A stretch of DNA of 64,000 bases from Nitratireductor aestuarii (GCF_014641695.1 NZ_BMIF01000006.1:124001-188000), one strand, 5' to 3'. Counted from the first letter of the stretch, positions 25,067 to 34,685 are shown. Numbers and translations are program-made. Notes: generated from the letters alone by a model not told the origin.

Positions 25067-26265
25067 GCTTGCTCCAGGGTAAGAAACGGGCCCTCGCGCA
25101 AACAGGCGAGCGCCTTGTGAATGGGGACCGGCGGCTTGCCGGTCAGGATGCGTGCCACATCGAAGCGCGTGCTTTCGCCGGCATAGAAGCGCTCGATCAA
25201 AGGCTGAGGCAGCCGATAGAACCTTTGCAGGACGAGATGGCGGCGCTGCGGTTCAGCGGCTCGAAACAGCATGCGGTTGAGCAACCGATAGAAGCCCTGT
25301 TGGCGATGGCGAGACAGAGCCATGGCCTTGATCCGCCGGGCGAGCGTTGAGCTATCCACCGGCCACGCGTCGGCAACGAGATTTGCCAGCCGCACAGCGT
25401 CGGGAAGACTGTAGCCCGTAGTGGGGTGGAACAGTGCGGCACGCACGCCGATCTGGGGCACGTCGTTCGGCGCTTCCGACCAGAAGCGCTCGGCATCATG
25501 GGCAAGGGTGATGGGAAGCACACCGCTTTCGCGTCGAATGACTTCCCTGATCGCCCAGCTTCGGGCGCGGGCATAATCATGAATTGCGCGCTCATAAGCA
25601 CTTTGATCCTGCTCCACGCCATCGGCGTAGCGGGTGTCCTCGATCAGCAGGCGGGTTGGCGAGAAGGGCAGGAGATAGATGAAGCGGTAGCCGTCGAGCT
25701 GGTCGACCGAGGCATCCATGATGACGGGATCACTGATGCCGTGCGGTGTTTCGGTTTCGACTTCGAGCCCTACAAATTTCTGGTAGCCCAGCAGAAGCGC
25801 ATTGCTCTGGCGAAAACCGCGGGCATCGATCACGCAGTCGGCTTCGATCTTTTCACCGGTCTTCAGCACCACGCCCTGCGGCCCCACTTCCGCGACGGGC
25901 ACATGCGGAATGATCGTCACGTTGGGCAATCGCACGATGGCTTCACGAACGGACGCGCTGGTCAGCGACGCATAGCTCGACGACAGATGCCGCTCGTAGT
26001 CCCGAAAACGCACCGACTGGCCGGACCATCGATGGGCGATCAGCGGTTCCAGCCATTGAAGGTCGCCCTCTGATACATCGGCCAGATGAAACGACCAGGT
26101 GTGCTCGCCAAAGGGGGATCCCGACGCTTCCAGGATGACGATGTCGATGCCAGGAGTGTTGGAGAGACGTTGCGCCAGCAGGCCCGCGGCAAGGCCCGCG
26201 CCAGCTACCAACAATCGCTGACCAGCATTCCCGGTCCTGAACAAGCTACCTCCGCCGCCTTGCAC
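25063..26265 (-). CDS. crtY: lycopene beta-cyclase
   Basis: A 400-residue CrtY-type flavoprotein cyclase: LLVAGAGLAAGLLAQRL (FAD motif, about residues 18-34), the GEHTWSFH block near 53-60, and a late NRMLFRAAEPQRRHLVLQRFYRLP typical of CrtY. It converts lycopene to beta-carotene using reduced FAD. It is first in the crtY-I-B operon. No ATG fits; the frame opens at GTG 26265, while TTG 26244, with GGAGG four bases upstream, is an alternative that shortens the protein by seven residues. A promoter should lie between here and 26417 but I cannot assign boxes. Confidence 0.92.
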   Translation of the reverse strand: MQGGGGSLFRTGNAGQRLLVAGAGLAAGLLAQRLSNTPGIDIVILEASGSPFGEHTWSFHLADVSEGDLQWLEPLIAHRWSGQSVRFRDYERHLSSSYASLTSASVREAIVRLPNVTIIPHVPVAEVGPQGVVLKTGEKIEADCVIDARGFRQSNALLLGYQKFVGLEVETETPHGISDPVIMDASVDQLDGYRFIYLLPFSPTRLLIEDTRYADGVEQDQSAYERAIHDYARARSWAIREVIRRESGVLPITLAHDAERFWSEAPNDVPQIGVRAALFHPTTGYSLPDAVRLANLVADAWPVDSSTLARRIKAMALSRHRQQGFYRLLNRMLFRAAEPQRRHLVLQRFYRLPQPLIERFYAGESTRFDVARILTGKPPVPIHKALACLREGPFLTLEQA

Positions 26266-26393
26266 TGCCGATCGTTGGCGCTTGCCTTGATCTGCCCACG
26301 GCTATGAACGCAAGACAGCCGTTTTCGTTGCGCGGATTTTGAGCATCGCCGTCCGGTTGTCGCAGCCGTCAGCCCAAGCGGGCATGGAAGCAG

Positions 26394-26417
26394 GAAGCGC
26401 GCGTTTCCGCGCGCTTC
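26394..26417 (-). terminator. terminator after the ABC importer operon
   Basis: Perfect 10-bp GC-rich arms GAAGCGCGCG (26394-26403) and CGCGCGCTTC (26408-26417) with a TTTC loop lie 10 bp beyond the stop of the binding-protein gene, the last gene of the minus-strand ABC operon. The T-rich tail on the minus strand is weak. Confidence 0.65.
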
Positions 26418-26426
26418 GTTTGTCGG

Positions 26427-27575
26427 TTAGCGGGAATTCACGAGCCAGAAGTCCTGCCAGTCCTGCAGCTTTTCGAAGTCGTCTGCTGCTGTGGACGAGT
26501 TGGGGACATGCATCTGGTCCATGTACTTGATGATGCCGGAAGCTTCATTTTCCGGCATGACGGCGTTCTTGTTTGTCGCGATCTTGCCGTCGCCCAGCTG
26601 CGGGATCATGCCTTCGCCCGACATCATGAAGTGGACGAACAGCTTGGCAGCGTTCGGATGCTTGGTTCCCGTGGCGATGACCGCTACGCGAGGCGTCAGC
26701 TGGCCAATCCAGGGCTTCAGGCCGTCACAGACGCCCATGCCGTATTCGTTCTTCTTGGCATCGCGGAAAATGGCCGTCGACAGGAAGCCCATGAAGGGCT
26801 TCTCCTGGCCCTTAGCGCCGATGATCGGTCCGACATCGGAATCCGAGCGCGTGACGCTTGGCTTGTTCTGAGCAAGACGCTTGACCCACTCCGCTGTGGC
26901 GCTCTCCTCTTCAGTGACGAGTTCTTCACCGAAGAACGCCTTGTAGGCCTCACGCATCTGATCGTCGTTGTGCGTGGCGATCTGGTTGAACCAGAACATC
27001 GTTTCGTTGCGCAGGAGCGGATCGGGAATGGCAACGCGGCCTTTCCACTCTTCTGTCGTCAGCGCCCACATATTGTCGATCGGGCAGCCGTCCGTGTGAA
27101 CATCGCTGTTGTAAGCCCAGACCCACGGGTTGAGGCTGGTGATCGCGGGATCCTGATACTCCGCCGGCACCTGGTCCTTGAGATCGGCGGGCATCCAGCT
27201 GGTGCCGGCGCCGAGAACCATGATCTGCGTCGTCACCGATGGCAGGTTGGACATGTTGAAAACGTCGGTCTGGACGTTCTTGGCCTGCGCTTCACGCAGG
27301 ATGATCTGTTCCTGCTCCTGACCGTTCATCTTTACGCCGGTGGCTTCGATGCCGTATTTTTCGGTAAATGCTTTGGCCATGTCGACGATCTTGCCGGTTG
27401 CATCGACAACGGTGATCGGCCCTTCCTTCTTGGCAGCTTCGATAAGCTTCTCAAGCGAATAGTCCGCATCGGAAATGCCGATATCCGCCGCCGAAACAGG
27501 AGCTGCAAGCACGCAGGCGGAAATGCCGGCTGCCAAGGCGAGGCGGGCGCGGGTGTTGATAGACATACGGGTCAT
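26427..27575 (-). CDS. periplasmic binding protein of an iron/organophosphate-type ABC importer
   Basis: A 382-residue family 1 solute-binding protein with a Sec signal peptide (cleavage near PVSAAD, residue 29). The body, for example LIEAAKKEGPITVVDATGK and MAKAFTEKYGIEATGVKM, follows the FbpA/AfuA/PhnS pattern. I do not see the adjacent tyrosine pair that binds ferric iron in FbpA near the expected C-terminal position, which speaks for an organic ligand such as a sugar phosphate, as shown for AfuA. GGAGG precedes the ATG. It is the third gene of a permease-ATPase-binding protein operon and overlaps the ATPase gene by 4 bp, an unusual order, as the binding protein usually comes first. Confidence 0.87.
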   Translation of the reverse strand: MTRMSINTRARLALAAGISACVLAAPVSAADIGISDADYSLEKLIEAAKKEGPITVVDATGKIVDMAKAFTEKYGIEATGVKMNGQEQEQIILREAQAKNVQTDVFNMSNLPSVTTQIMVLGAGTSWMPADLKDQVPAEYQDPAITSLNPWVWAYNSDVHTDGCPIDNMWALTTEEWKGRVAIPDPLLRNETMFWFNQIATHNDDQMREAYKAFFGEELVTEEESATAEWVKRLAQNKPSVTRSDSDVGPIIGAKGQEKPFMGFLSTAIFRDAKKNEYGMGVCDGLKPWIGQLTPRVAVIATGTKHPNAAKLFVHFMMSGEGMIPQLGDGKIATNKNAVMPENEASGIIKYMDQMHVPNSSTAADDFEKLQDWQDFWLVNSR

Positions 27576-28681
27576 GATTTTCCTCCAGTTGTCTGTTGTA
27601 GAACTGCTTCAATGCGGCTGCCGGCCGCGTCGAAGATGTGCAGGCTCTCATGCGGGACAGAGAGTCCGACCTGTTCGCCCGGTGCCACGCCAGGTGGCTC
27701 AGGGGTGATGGCAAAGAACTTCTCACCGTCGGCTGAAAGTTCGACAATCCAGCTGCCGCCGGTTGGTACGATATCGATGACGGTTGCTGGCCTAGGGGAT
27801 GTCTCAACCGGCACGAGGCGAACGTGCTCAGGGCGGATACCCACCGAACCCGCGGGGGCGGTCAGGCGGATGTCCGCCAACATTCCATGGACCCAGGCGC
27901 TCAGCGGGTTTGTGGAATTGTCCTGCAGCTCCACGATGTTGATCGGGAGGTTGCCTACGAACTCCGCAACGAAACGGTTTGCCGGGCGCTCATAGATATC
28001 GTCGGGCGTGCCGAGTTGCTGCAACTCGCCCTCGCTCATCACGGCGATTGTGGTCGCAAGAGTCATCGCTTCCCACTGATCATGGGTGACGAAGACGATG
28101 GTCGCGCCCATTTCCGCGTGGATGCGCTTGAGTTCCGCCCGCATTTCAAGACGCAGCTTGGCATCCAGATTGGACAAGGGCTCGTCAAGCAGGATCACGT
28201 CCGGCTTCAGCGCGAGCATGCGGGCAAGGGCGACGCGCTGCTGCTGGCCGCCAGACAGCTGCGAGGGAAGGCGATCCCGGTAGCGGGCGATCGCGAGCTT
28301 TTCGAGTGTGTCGTTGATGATGCGGTCGCGTTCCGGTTTGGGCACCTTGCGCAGCTTAAGACCAAACTCGACGTTTTCCGCCACGGTCATGTGTGGCCAC
28401 AGGGCATAGTTCTGGAAAACCAGTCCCATGTCGCGGTCTTCGGCGGGCACGTAGATGCCTTCATCGACCGAAACGACGGTGCGGTCACCGACCACGATCT
28501 TGCCTTCTGTCGGATGTTCGAGGCCGGCGATCATGCGCAGGGTCGTTGTCTTGCCGCAACCGGATGGCCCAAGCAGGCAAAGGAAATCCGATTTCGGGAT
28601 TTCGATGTTAAGCCGGTCGACAGCAGGTGCAGCGGATTTGGAGTAGGTCTTGCGCACGTCTCGGATGCTGATGCTTGACAT
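27572..28681 (-). CDS. ABC importer ATP-binding protein (PotA/FbpC-like)
   Basis: The 369-residue ATPase has Walker A GPSGCGKTT (near 37), the Q-loop FQNYALWPHMTV, signature LSGGQQQRVALARML, Walker B VILLDEPLSNLDAKLR and the H-loop VTHDQWEAM, followed by a C-terminal TOBE domain (about 250-360; SVGIRPEHVRL). This is the MalK/PotA/FbpC subfamily. It energises the fused permease encoded just upstream, whose TAA overlaps its ATG by one base (TAATG). The TOBE domain in this subfamily can bind regulators or substrate. Confidence 0.9.
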   Translation of the reverse strand: MSSISIRDVRKTYSKSAAPAVDRLNIEIPKSDFLCLLGPSGCGKTTTLRMIAGLEHPTEGKIVVGDRTVVSVDEGIYVPAEDRDMGLVFQNYALWPHMTVAENVEFGLKLRKVPKPERDRIINDTLEKLAIARYRDRLPSQLSGGQQQRVALARMLALKPDVILLDEPLSNLDAKLRLEMRAELKRIHAEMGATIVFVTHDQWEAMTLATTIAVMSEGELQQLGTPDDIYERPANRFVAEFVGNLPINIVELQDNSTNPLSAWVHGMLADIRLTAPAGSVGIRPEHVRLVPVETSPRPATVIDIVPTGGSWIVELSADGEKFFAITPEPPGVAPGEQVGLSVPHESLHIFDAAGSRIEAVLQQTTGGKS

Positions 28682-30477
28682 TATTTGTTTCCCAGACCGT
28701 CGGAGAGGTTCGATTTGGTGAGCCGCTGAACAAGCATGGTCCCGCCAAAGGCGATGACGCAGATCATCAGGACAACCGCGTTGCTAGCCTGCGAGTAGCC
28801 GTAGTCGACGAGGCGCAGAGCATAGGTGGTGAGGACTTCCGTACCAGGGACGGCAAGAACGACGACAAGGCTGAGGCCTTTGATCCCCGATATGAAAGGC
28901 AACATCACGCCGGATACCAACGCGCCCTTCTGGATCGGGACCACCACCGAGGTGAGTCGGCGGATAAAACCTGCGCCGACACTGCGCGCCGCATCTTCCG
29001 GATCGCGCCCGAGCTGCATCATGCCAGAAATGCCTGCGCGTGATGCGAAAGGCATCTGGTCGGCCAGGATGGCCAGCACCAGAATGATGGGAGTTCCGTA
29101 GAGCGCGGGGAGAGGACCTCGTGGCACGGCGAACATCGACAGATAGGCTGCAGCAAACGCAATTCCCGGGACGAGATAGGGCAGGAACGTCACCTGGCGC
29201 AGGAAGGTCGCCACTGATTTTGCCTCGGTGCGGGCAACGACATAGCCAACGAGGAGGCCAAGGAATCCTGCGCCGAGCGCGGCAGAGCCCACGATCCAGA
29301 GCGTATTCCAGGTCACTTCCCAGAATTCCGGCGTCAGAAGGATGCCCTGCTTCAGTGCCGTGGTGCCAACATCTGTTCCGATCCAGTAGTCCAGGGTGAA
29401 GTTGCTCAGGGCAAACACGCCCGGAACCTTCATCACTGTCGTGAGCAACAGAGCCATCAGCGGGATGAACGCGCTGATCAGGAAGATAGACATGGCAAAG
29501 CCAAATGCCGGCAGCCGCCAGCCACGCAATGCAGTGGTGCGGTTCATCGACCCCTTGGAGCCGATCACCACAAAGCGGCGTGCCTGCCTGAGGAGATACA
29601 TGTCGATGAAGATCGAAACCGAACCGAGAATGACAATGGTGAGCGCCAGGAGTGCGCTCATACCCGTCTGGCTAGTTGAGATCGCGCGGAACAGCGACGT
29701 CGCCAGTACGTCGAAACCAACTGGAACGCCAAGGATATAGGCGACACCAAAGTCGCCAAGACATTTCGCGAAGATCAAGGTGGATGCTGACACAAGTGAC
29801 GGCAGCATCAGCGGCAGGATGATCTTGCGTGCAATGGTGCCGCGCTTGGCGCCGATACTGCGCGCTGCATCCTCAAGTGAGGAATCAAACTGGCGTAACG
29901 CATTGCCGAAAAGAAGGATGAAAAAAGGCGTGTAGTGCAGCGCGAGGATCAGCGTGATCGGAAGGAAGCCATAGGCGAGCCAATCGGGCGGTGTGACGCC
30001 AAGGCTTTCCATCCAGCTGGCGGAACCGCCGGTGGTACGGTTCTTGAACAAGGTCAACCAGGCCAGCGCGAACGTCCAGCTCGGCAGCATGTAGGGCACG
30101 ATCAGCGCGGTTGAGAACCACTTCTTGGCAGGCAGGTCAGTGCGGCTCATCAGCCAGCCAAGCGGCACTCCGACTGTGAGGGCGATGGCGATGGCGCTGA
30201 CGGAGATCAGCGCCGTGTGCATCAGCGGCCGCCAGAACACGTCCATGGAGATGCGCGAGAAAAACACGCGCTCGACATAATACCAGGTCAGTTCGCCCAT
30301 TGGCTGACCTGCGCGACCCTGGTCTGCGAACTGGACGACGAAAGCGTCGGTGACCAGCAGGAATATCGGGGCAGCGATGAGGTAGCCAAACAACACGACG
30401 AGCACGATGCCGATCAGCGTTGTGGGGTCCTGGTTGCGGACCCGTAGATGATAAAGACTTCTTCCGAGACCTTGCAT
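28681..30477 (-). CDS. fused double-domain ABC permease (FbpB/AfuB-like)
   Basis: A 598-residue permease with two BPD_transp_1 domains in one chain, about twelve membrane spans. EAA loops are visible in each half (LEDAARSIGAKRGTIARKIILP near 230 and PEDAARSVGAGFIRRLTSVVVP near 515). Such fused permeases are typical of FbpB/AfuB/SfuB systems for ferric iron or sugar phosphates. AAGGA precedes the ATG. It is first gene of the three-gene importer operon, 75 bp downstream of the PhnD-like gene on the same strand, so all four may be co-transcribed. Confidence 0.9.
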   Translation of the reverse strand: MQGLGRSLYHLRVRNQDPTTLIGIVLVVLFGYLIAAPIFLLVTDAFVVQFADQGRAGQPMGELTWYYVERVFFSRISMDVFWRPLMHTALISVSAIAIALTVGVPLGWLMSRTDLPAKKWFSTALIVPYMLPSWTFALAWLTLFKNRTTGGSASWMESLGVTPPDWLAYGFLPITLILALHYTPFFILLFGNALRQFDSSLEDAARSIGAKRGTIARKIILPLMLPSLVSASTLIFAKCLGDFGVAYILGVPVGFDVLATSLFRAISTSQTGMSALLALTIVILGSVSIFIDMYLLRQARRFVVIGSKGSMNRTTALRGWRLPAFGFAMSIFLISAFIPLMALLLTTVMKVPGVFALSNFTLDYWIGTDVGTTALKQGILLTPEFWEVTWNTLWIVGSAALGAGFLGLLVGYVVARTEAKSVATFLRQVTFLPYLVPGIAFAAAYLSMFAVPRGPLPALYGTPIILVLAILADQMPFASRAGISGMMQLGRDPEDAARSVGAGFIRRLTSVVVPIQKGALVSGVMLPFISGIKGLSLVVVLAVPGTEVLTTYALRLVDYGYSQASNAVVLMICVIAFGGTMLVQRLTKSNLSDGLGNK

Positions 30478-30552
30478 TGGTCGTCCTTAATAGGCGCTTC
30501 GGGTGAATGAAATCGACCCAATCGAAACGGATTTCATGAGGATTGCGACGGC

Positions 30553-31506
30553 TTAGAGAGGAGGCGCCCCGCTAACCTTCTCGATGACTTCGCGAACGGA
30601 GCGCCAATCCTGCTCGTAGCGTATCGGCAGAAAGCGCTCATCTCCGCCAAACTCGGCCTTCATCTCGTCCGTAAATTCGTAGTTGAAGAAGCAGGCCTTC
30701 ATTTTCTCGACGAGTGACGGATCGAGGTCATGAGCATGCGCGAAGGATGAGGTCGGGAATTTTGCACTCTTGTAGAGGATACGGAACGCTTCGCGATCAA
30801 CCATGCCTCGTTCGACCATCCGGTCCAGGACGTCGGAGGCGATTGCCGCCATGTCGTAATCGCCCCTCGCCACACCGAGGATGGAGCGGTCGTGGCTTCC
30901 TGACATGATGGGTGCGTAGTCCTTGCCTGGCGCCAGGCCTTCATCCGGGAAGTAGGCCAATGGCGCCAGATGGCCGGAATTGGACAGGGGAGTGGCGTGG
31001 GCAACCCGCTTTCCCTTGAGATCCTGGAGTGAAGTATAGGGCGATGCTGCATTCACGATGGCCATGACGTGGTATCCACGTACGTCCGAGCCGATGCCCT
31101 TGGCCGCGAAGGGGACGGCACCAGCCCGGTTCACCGCTTCCACCGTGGAGCCGGTGGAGAACCCGGCAAAGTGCAGGCGGCCCGTCCGCATCGCCTGAAT
31201 TTCCCCTTTCGTGCTTTGGATGGGGTAATAGACAATCTGTCGGCCCAGGCATTTCTCGAGGTGTCGGGTGAAAGGCTTGAAGAGGTTGGCATAAACGGCA
31301 GGATCCTCGATCGGCGCGTAGGCCCAGATCAGCGTATGCGGGTCGCGCAGGGCCGAGGTCTCAGCGGGCACGTCGGCAACGAGGTCGCCATTCGCGTCGC
31401 AGAAAGGCGCGTCGAGCTCTCCACGATGGCTGCACGTCGTAGCATCGCTACGCGCCAACGACGTCAGCAGAAGGAGCCCGCCAATGCATCCAGCCCAACG
31501 CCTCAC
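30553..31506 (-). CDS. PhnD-like periplasmic phosphonate/phosphate-type binding protein
   Basis: About 317 residues with a signal peptide (hydrophobic core CIGGLLLLTSLA, likely cleavage near residue 20) and the PhnD family pattern: LIWAYAPIEDPAVYANLFKP, GRLHFAGFSTGSTVEAVNRAG, VAHATPLSNSGHLAPLAYFP and a late ARGDYDMAAIASDVLDRM. PhnD proteins bind phosphonates, phosphite or other anions. I prefer the GTG at 31506 (GGAGG eight bases upstream) over the GTG at 31521. It is divergent from the two-component operon by about 106 bp and co-oriented with the ABC importer. It has no cognate PhnC/E here, so it may present ligand to the kinase or to the downstream importer. Confidence 0.84.
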   Translation of the reverse strand: MRRWAGCIGGLLLLTSLARSDATTCSHRGELDAPFCDANGDLVADVPAETSALRDPHTLIWAYAPIEDPAVYANLFKPFTRHLEKCLGRQIVYYPIQSTKGEIQAMRTGRLHFAGFSTGSTVEAVNRAGAVPFAAKGIGSDVRGYHVMAIVNAASPYTSLQDLKGKRVAHATPLSNSGHLAPLAYFPDEGLAPGKDYAPIMSGSHDRSILGVARGDYDMAAIASDVLDRMVERGMVDREAFRILYKSAKFPTSSFAHAHDLDPSLVEKMKACFFNYEFTDEMKAEFGGDERFLPIRYEQDWRSVREVIEKVSGAPPL

Positions 31507-31612
31507 TTTCCCAACCTCCACAGGTGCAGCCAGTCGGCTGGCTAAAGGTTTGTTTCGCCTCGTTCGTCAATGATAGTGTTCATTGCTGTCATAATCCTGT
31601 TACTGGAGCAAA

Positions 31613-32293
31613 ATGCGCATCCTGTTGATAGAAGACACACCTGACATCGCTTTCGCCATCTCCATGCGGCTGGAGGATGAAGGATACAGCGTGACCGTGG
31701 CGCGAGACGGCATTGAAGGAGAGGCCCTGGCCGCAGCGGCCGCTCACGACCTCATCATCCTCGACATCAACCTTCCCGGCATGGACGGTTTTTCCGTTCT
31801 GCGGTCTATCCGCGAGAGCGGCAACAACCTGCCGGTGGTGGTCATCACGGCGCGGTACCAGATTGCCGACAAGGTCGGTTTGCTCGACCTTGGCGCCGAC
31901 GACTATCTCGTCAAGCCGTTCGACCTGTCCGAACTGGTTGCTCGCATAAGGGCTGTATCGCGGCGACATCTCGGTGCCTCGAAACCCGTTTTGAAGTTGG
32001 GGAACGTCACCATCGACCTTGGTTCCAGAGCGGTCATGGTTTCCGGTGAGCCACTGGATCTGGGACGCCGCGAGTTCGACGTCCTCGAACTGCTCGCAAG
32101 CCGGTCGGGCGAGACGGTGTCGAAGGAAAATCTGGTGCTGAAGCTATTTGGCTATGAGGACAGCGGTACGCCCAACGCCATAGAACTTCTCGTCTCGCGC
32201 GTTCGCCGGAAACTCGAGGGAAGCAGTATCGAGATCATCACCCATAGGGGCATCGGCTACTTCCTGCGCATACGCGAGGACGACAGCGCGTGA
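31613..32293 (+). CDS. OmpR/TctD-family response regulator
   Basis: A 226-residue regulator: receiver domain with acidic pocket E7-D8, phosphoacceptor D51 (IILDINLPGMDG), T79 and K101 (LVKPF), then a winged-helix DNA-binding domain (about 130-222) with REFDVLELLASRSG and ALELLVSRVRRKLEG-like recognition elements (here IELLVSRVRRKLEG). GGAG precedes the ATG. It is first in an operon with the kinase (4-bp overlap) and a binding protein. Likely targets are the divergent PhnD-like gene and the ABC importer; this is inference from position. Confidence 0.93.
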   Translation: MRILLIEDTPDIAFAISMRLEDEGYSVTVARDGIEGEALAAAAAHDLIILDINLPGMDGFSVLRSIRESGNNLPVVVITARYQIADKVGLLDLGADDYLVKPFDLSELVARIRAVSRRHLGASKPVLKLGNVTIDLGSRAVMVSGEPLDLGRREFDVLELLASRSGETVSKENLVLKLFGYEDSGTPNAIELLVSRVRRKLEGSSIEIITHRGIGYFLRIREDDSA

Positions 32294-33684
32294 GTCCTGA
32301 TTATTCGATCCAGCGTCGGCTGCTCGTCAGCGGAGCTGCACTTCTGGTTCTGGTGAGCGGGATCGTTTTCCTGACGGTTCGGTGGTATGCCCACACGGCG
32401 GCAGAAGAGGCGTTCGACCGGGTTCTTGGTGCCGCCGCCCTGTCGATTGCGGACACTGTCTCAATCGAAGATGGTGAGGCGACCGTCGATCTGCCGCATG
32501 CTGCCTTTGCCATTCTTGGCACCTCGCGGCTGAACCGGATCTTCTATCGCATCGTTGCCCCAAACGGCTCGTTGATAACAGGTAGTCCGACCCTGGGGCT
32601 CGAGATTCCGCCGGGGAATGGCCCGGGCCTGCGGTTCTTTTCCAGCTCCTACCGGGGTGATCCCGTCCGTATCGCAGCCGTCGCCCGCTACCATGCCGAT
32701 GCTGGTGAGGGGGGCTGGATCGACATTCTCGTCGCCGAGACCCGGGAGGCACGCGACCAGCTCGGTCTTCGGTTGACCATGAGCGCAACTGTTCCGGCAC
32801 TGTCGCTTGCCGTGCTTGCATTCCTGCTGATCTGGCTCGCCATGCGCAAGGCGTTCGAACCACTGAGAACCGTCGAGACAGAGTTGCGCTTGCGTGCCGT
32901 CTCCGATCTGCGGCCGATCGAAGGGCCTGTTCCGCGCGAGGTCACGGCCCTTGTTTCCGCACTCAACGATTTCATGTCGCGCTTGAATTCCGTACTGCTC
33001 GGCCTCAAGGACATGACCGCTGACGCGGCTCACCAGTTGCGCACGCCGCTGACTGCCATCCGTGCTCTTTCCGAGCTTGCCCTTGATGGAGCATCGCACG
33101 GACGCCAGAAGGAGATTATCCGCCGCATTCATTCCAATTCCGTGAGTGCCAGCGTGCTGGCAAACAAGATCCTTTCGGAAGCGACAACGCTCCATTCGCT
33201 GGAAACGCGGGTGCACGAGACGGTGGACATGCGAGATGTCATAGGCAATGCGATAAGGCGGGTGCAGGCTGAAGGTCCCCACCTGCAAGAGAACATCTCT
33301 TTCGTGCTGAACCTGCCAGAGCATCCGGTCATCATTCATGCCGAACCCGTCGGTCTGGCCGAGATGGTCTTCAACCTGGTGGAGAATGCGATCACCCATG
33401 CACCGGGCGAAATCGAGTTGGGACTGAACGCTGGGGGAGAAAGCATCCTGTTCCATGTGCGCGACAAGGGGCCGGGAATCCCCGAGGAGAAGTTGGGGCT
33501 GGTCTTCGAGCGTTTCGAGCGAGCCAACGCCAGCAAGCCTGGTTCCGGTCTCGGCCTGTCGATTGCGCGCAACGTTGCCACGGCAATGGGCGGCAGTATT
33601 TCAATCCGTAACCGCGAGCAGGGCGGGACGGAAGTGACACTCCAGCTTCCAAGACCGGTTGAGGGGAGGGGGATGAGCGCATGA
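32290..33684 (+). CDS. TctE-like sensor histidine kinase
   Basis: A 464-residue membrane kinase: first span about 12-30, periplasmic sensor about 31-165, second span about 168-184, then a dimerisation domain with H248 in DAAHQLRTPL, an N-box NLVENAI, G1 DKGPGIPEEKLG and G2 GSGLGLSIA. The periplasmic part fits the 2CSK_N domain of TctE-type kinases, which often read ligand through a binding protein. It starts at a GTG overlapping the regulator stop, and its own stop overlaps the next binding-protein gene, so all three are translationally coupled. All catalytic residues appear intact. Confidence 0.93.
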   Translation: MSPDYSIQRRLLVSGAALLVLVSGIVFLTVRWYAHTAAEEAFDRVLGAAALSIADTVSIEDGEATVDLPHAAFAILGTSRLNRIFYRIVAPNGSLITGSPTLGLEIPPGNGPGLRFFSSSYRGDPVRIAAVARYHADAGEGGWIDILVAETREARDQLGLRLTMSATVPALSLAVLAFLLIWLAMRKAFEPLRTVETELRLRAVSDLRPIEGPVPREVTALVSALNDFMSRLNSVLLGLKDMTADAAHQLRTPLTAIRALSELALDGASHGRQKEIIRRIHSNSVSASVLANKILSEATTLHSLETRVHETVDMRDVIGNAIRRVQAEGPHLQENISFVLNLPEHPVIIHAEPVGLAEMVFNLVENAITHAPGEIELGLNAGGESILFHVRDKGPGIPEEKLGLVFERFERANASKPGSGLGLSIARNVATAMGGSISIRNREQGGTEVTLQLPRPVEGRGMSA

Positions 33685-34685
33685 ACCGTCGCTCGCTGCT
33701 CCTCTCGCTCATCGGCAGCGTTGTACCTACGTCTACCTTTGCACAAGGGCGCAGACCCTTGCGGCTGCTGGTTCATGAATCTGTTCCGAGGCTGGATCTG
33801 CTGGTGGACGCGATTTCAACTAGCCTTCCCTTCGGCGAGATCGCCGTTGCTGCCCAGGAAGCGCGGCCGGCGCAGATAGTCGCTCGCTTCTCCGCCCAGG
33901 CAAATGTCGCCGAGTTACCCGATTTGGCAATCCTGCCTACCCCTGACCTCGCCGTTCAGCTGGCAAATGAAGGTCGCACGTTCCCGCAGGTTCTCGAGAG
34001 CGGCTTTGATGTCCCCCATTGGCGCAGTGAGGTCTTTGTTCTGGGCCACGATCCGGCGGTCTTCGTAACGCGGAAAGGAAGCATTGCCGAACAGGACCTT
34101 CCCCGCACACGACTGGATCTTGCGCGCATGCTTGAGCAGGGTGGGAACCGTTTCCAGGGACGTGCAGGCATCGTCAATGTGGGAACCGACAGTGTCGCTT
34201 ATGCCATCGCATCCCAGGATTCGCTTCGCTCGTCGATGTTCTGGCGCATTTCGGCTGCGTTCGGCGCGTCGCGGGCGCGGATTTTTGACACCGCGGATGA
34301 GCTCCTGAGCGCGCTTTCCGCTGGCACGATCGACTTCGGCTATAATATTCCCATCACAAGCGCGCGAAGTTTTCTCCGCCGCGATTCCGAGATCGAGATC
34401 ATCGTGCCGCAGGACTATGTCCTGGGGCTGCCCTGGTGCGGCCTCGTTCCTCATGGGGTCACCTGGCCTGGTCCTGTGCCGCAGGCAGGGGGCCTTGTCT
34501 CGTTGCTTACCTCTCAGCGGGTATTTGATGCGTTCAGCGAAATCGGCCTCATCACGCCACAGAAACCAAGCGTGATTGAGAACATCCAGATGATCGATCC
34601 TGGCCCCGAACTTCTGGTATTCCTCGACCCCTTGAAGCGCAGCCGTTTCCTTGATCTTTGGTTCGGGCTCGTCGTGCAGAATTGA
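33681..34685 (+). CDS. periplasmic binding protein coupled to the two-component system (PgtC/FbpA-like)
   Basis: A 334-residue exported protein with a signal peptide starting MNRRSLLLSLIGSV and cleavage near TFAQG. Its body (LRLLVHESVPRLDLLVDAIS; GIVNVGTDSVAYAIASQD; GTIDFGYNIPITSARSFL) follows the family 1 / iron-type binding-protein fold seen in FbpA and the PgtC regulatory protein. The ATG overlaps the kinase stop (ATGA). With no permease behind it, it probably acts as a ligand sensor for the kinase, as PgtC does for PgtAB phosphoglycerate signalling in Salmonella. The ligand is unknown. Confidence 0.8.
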   Translation: MNRRSLLLSLIGSVVPTSTFAQGRRPLRLLVHESVPRLDLLVDAISTSLPFGEIAVAAQEARPAQIVARFSAQANVAELPDLAILPTPDLAVQLANEGRTFPQVLESGFDVPHWRSEVFVLGHDPAVFVTRKGSIAEQDLPRTRLDLARMLEQGGNRFQGRAGIVNVGTDSVAYAIASQDSLRSSMFWRISAAFGASRARIFDTADELLSALSAGTIDFGYNIPITSARSFLRRDSEIEIIVPQDYVLGLPWCGLVPHGVTWPGPVPQAGGLVSLLTSQRVFDAFSEIGLITPQKPSVIENIQMIDPGPELLVFLDPLKRSRFLDLWFGLVVQN

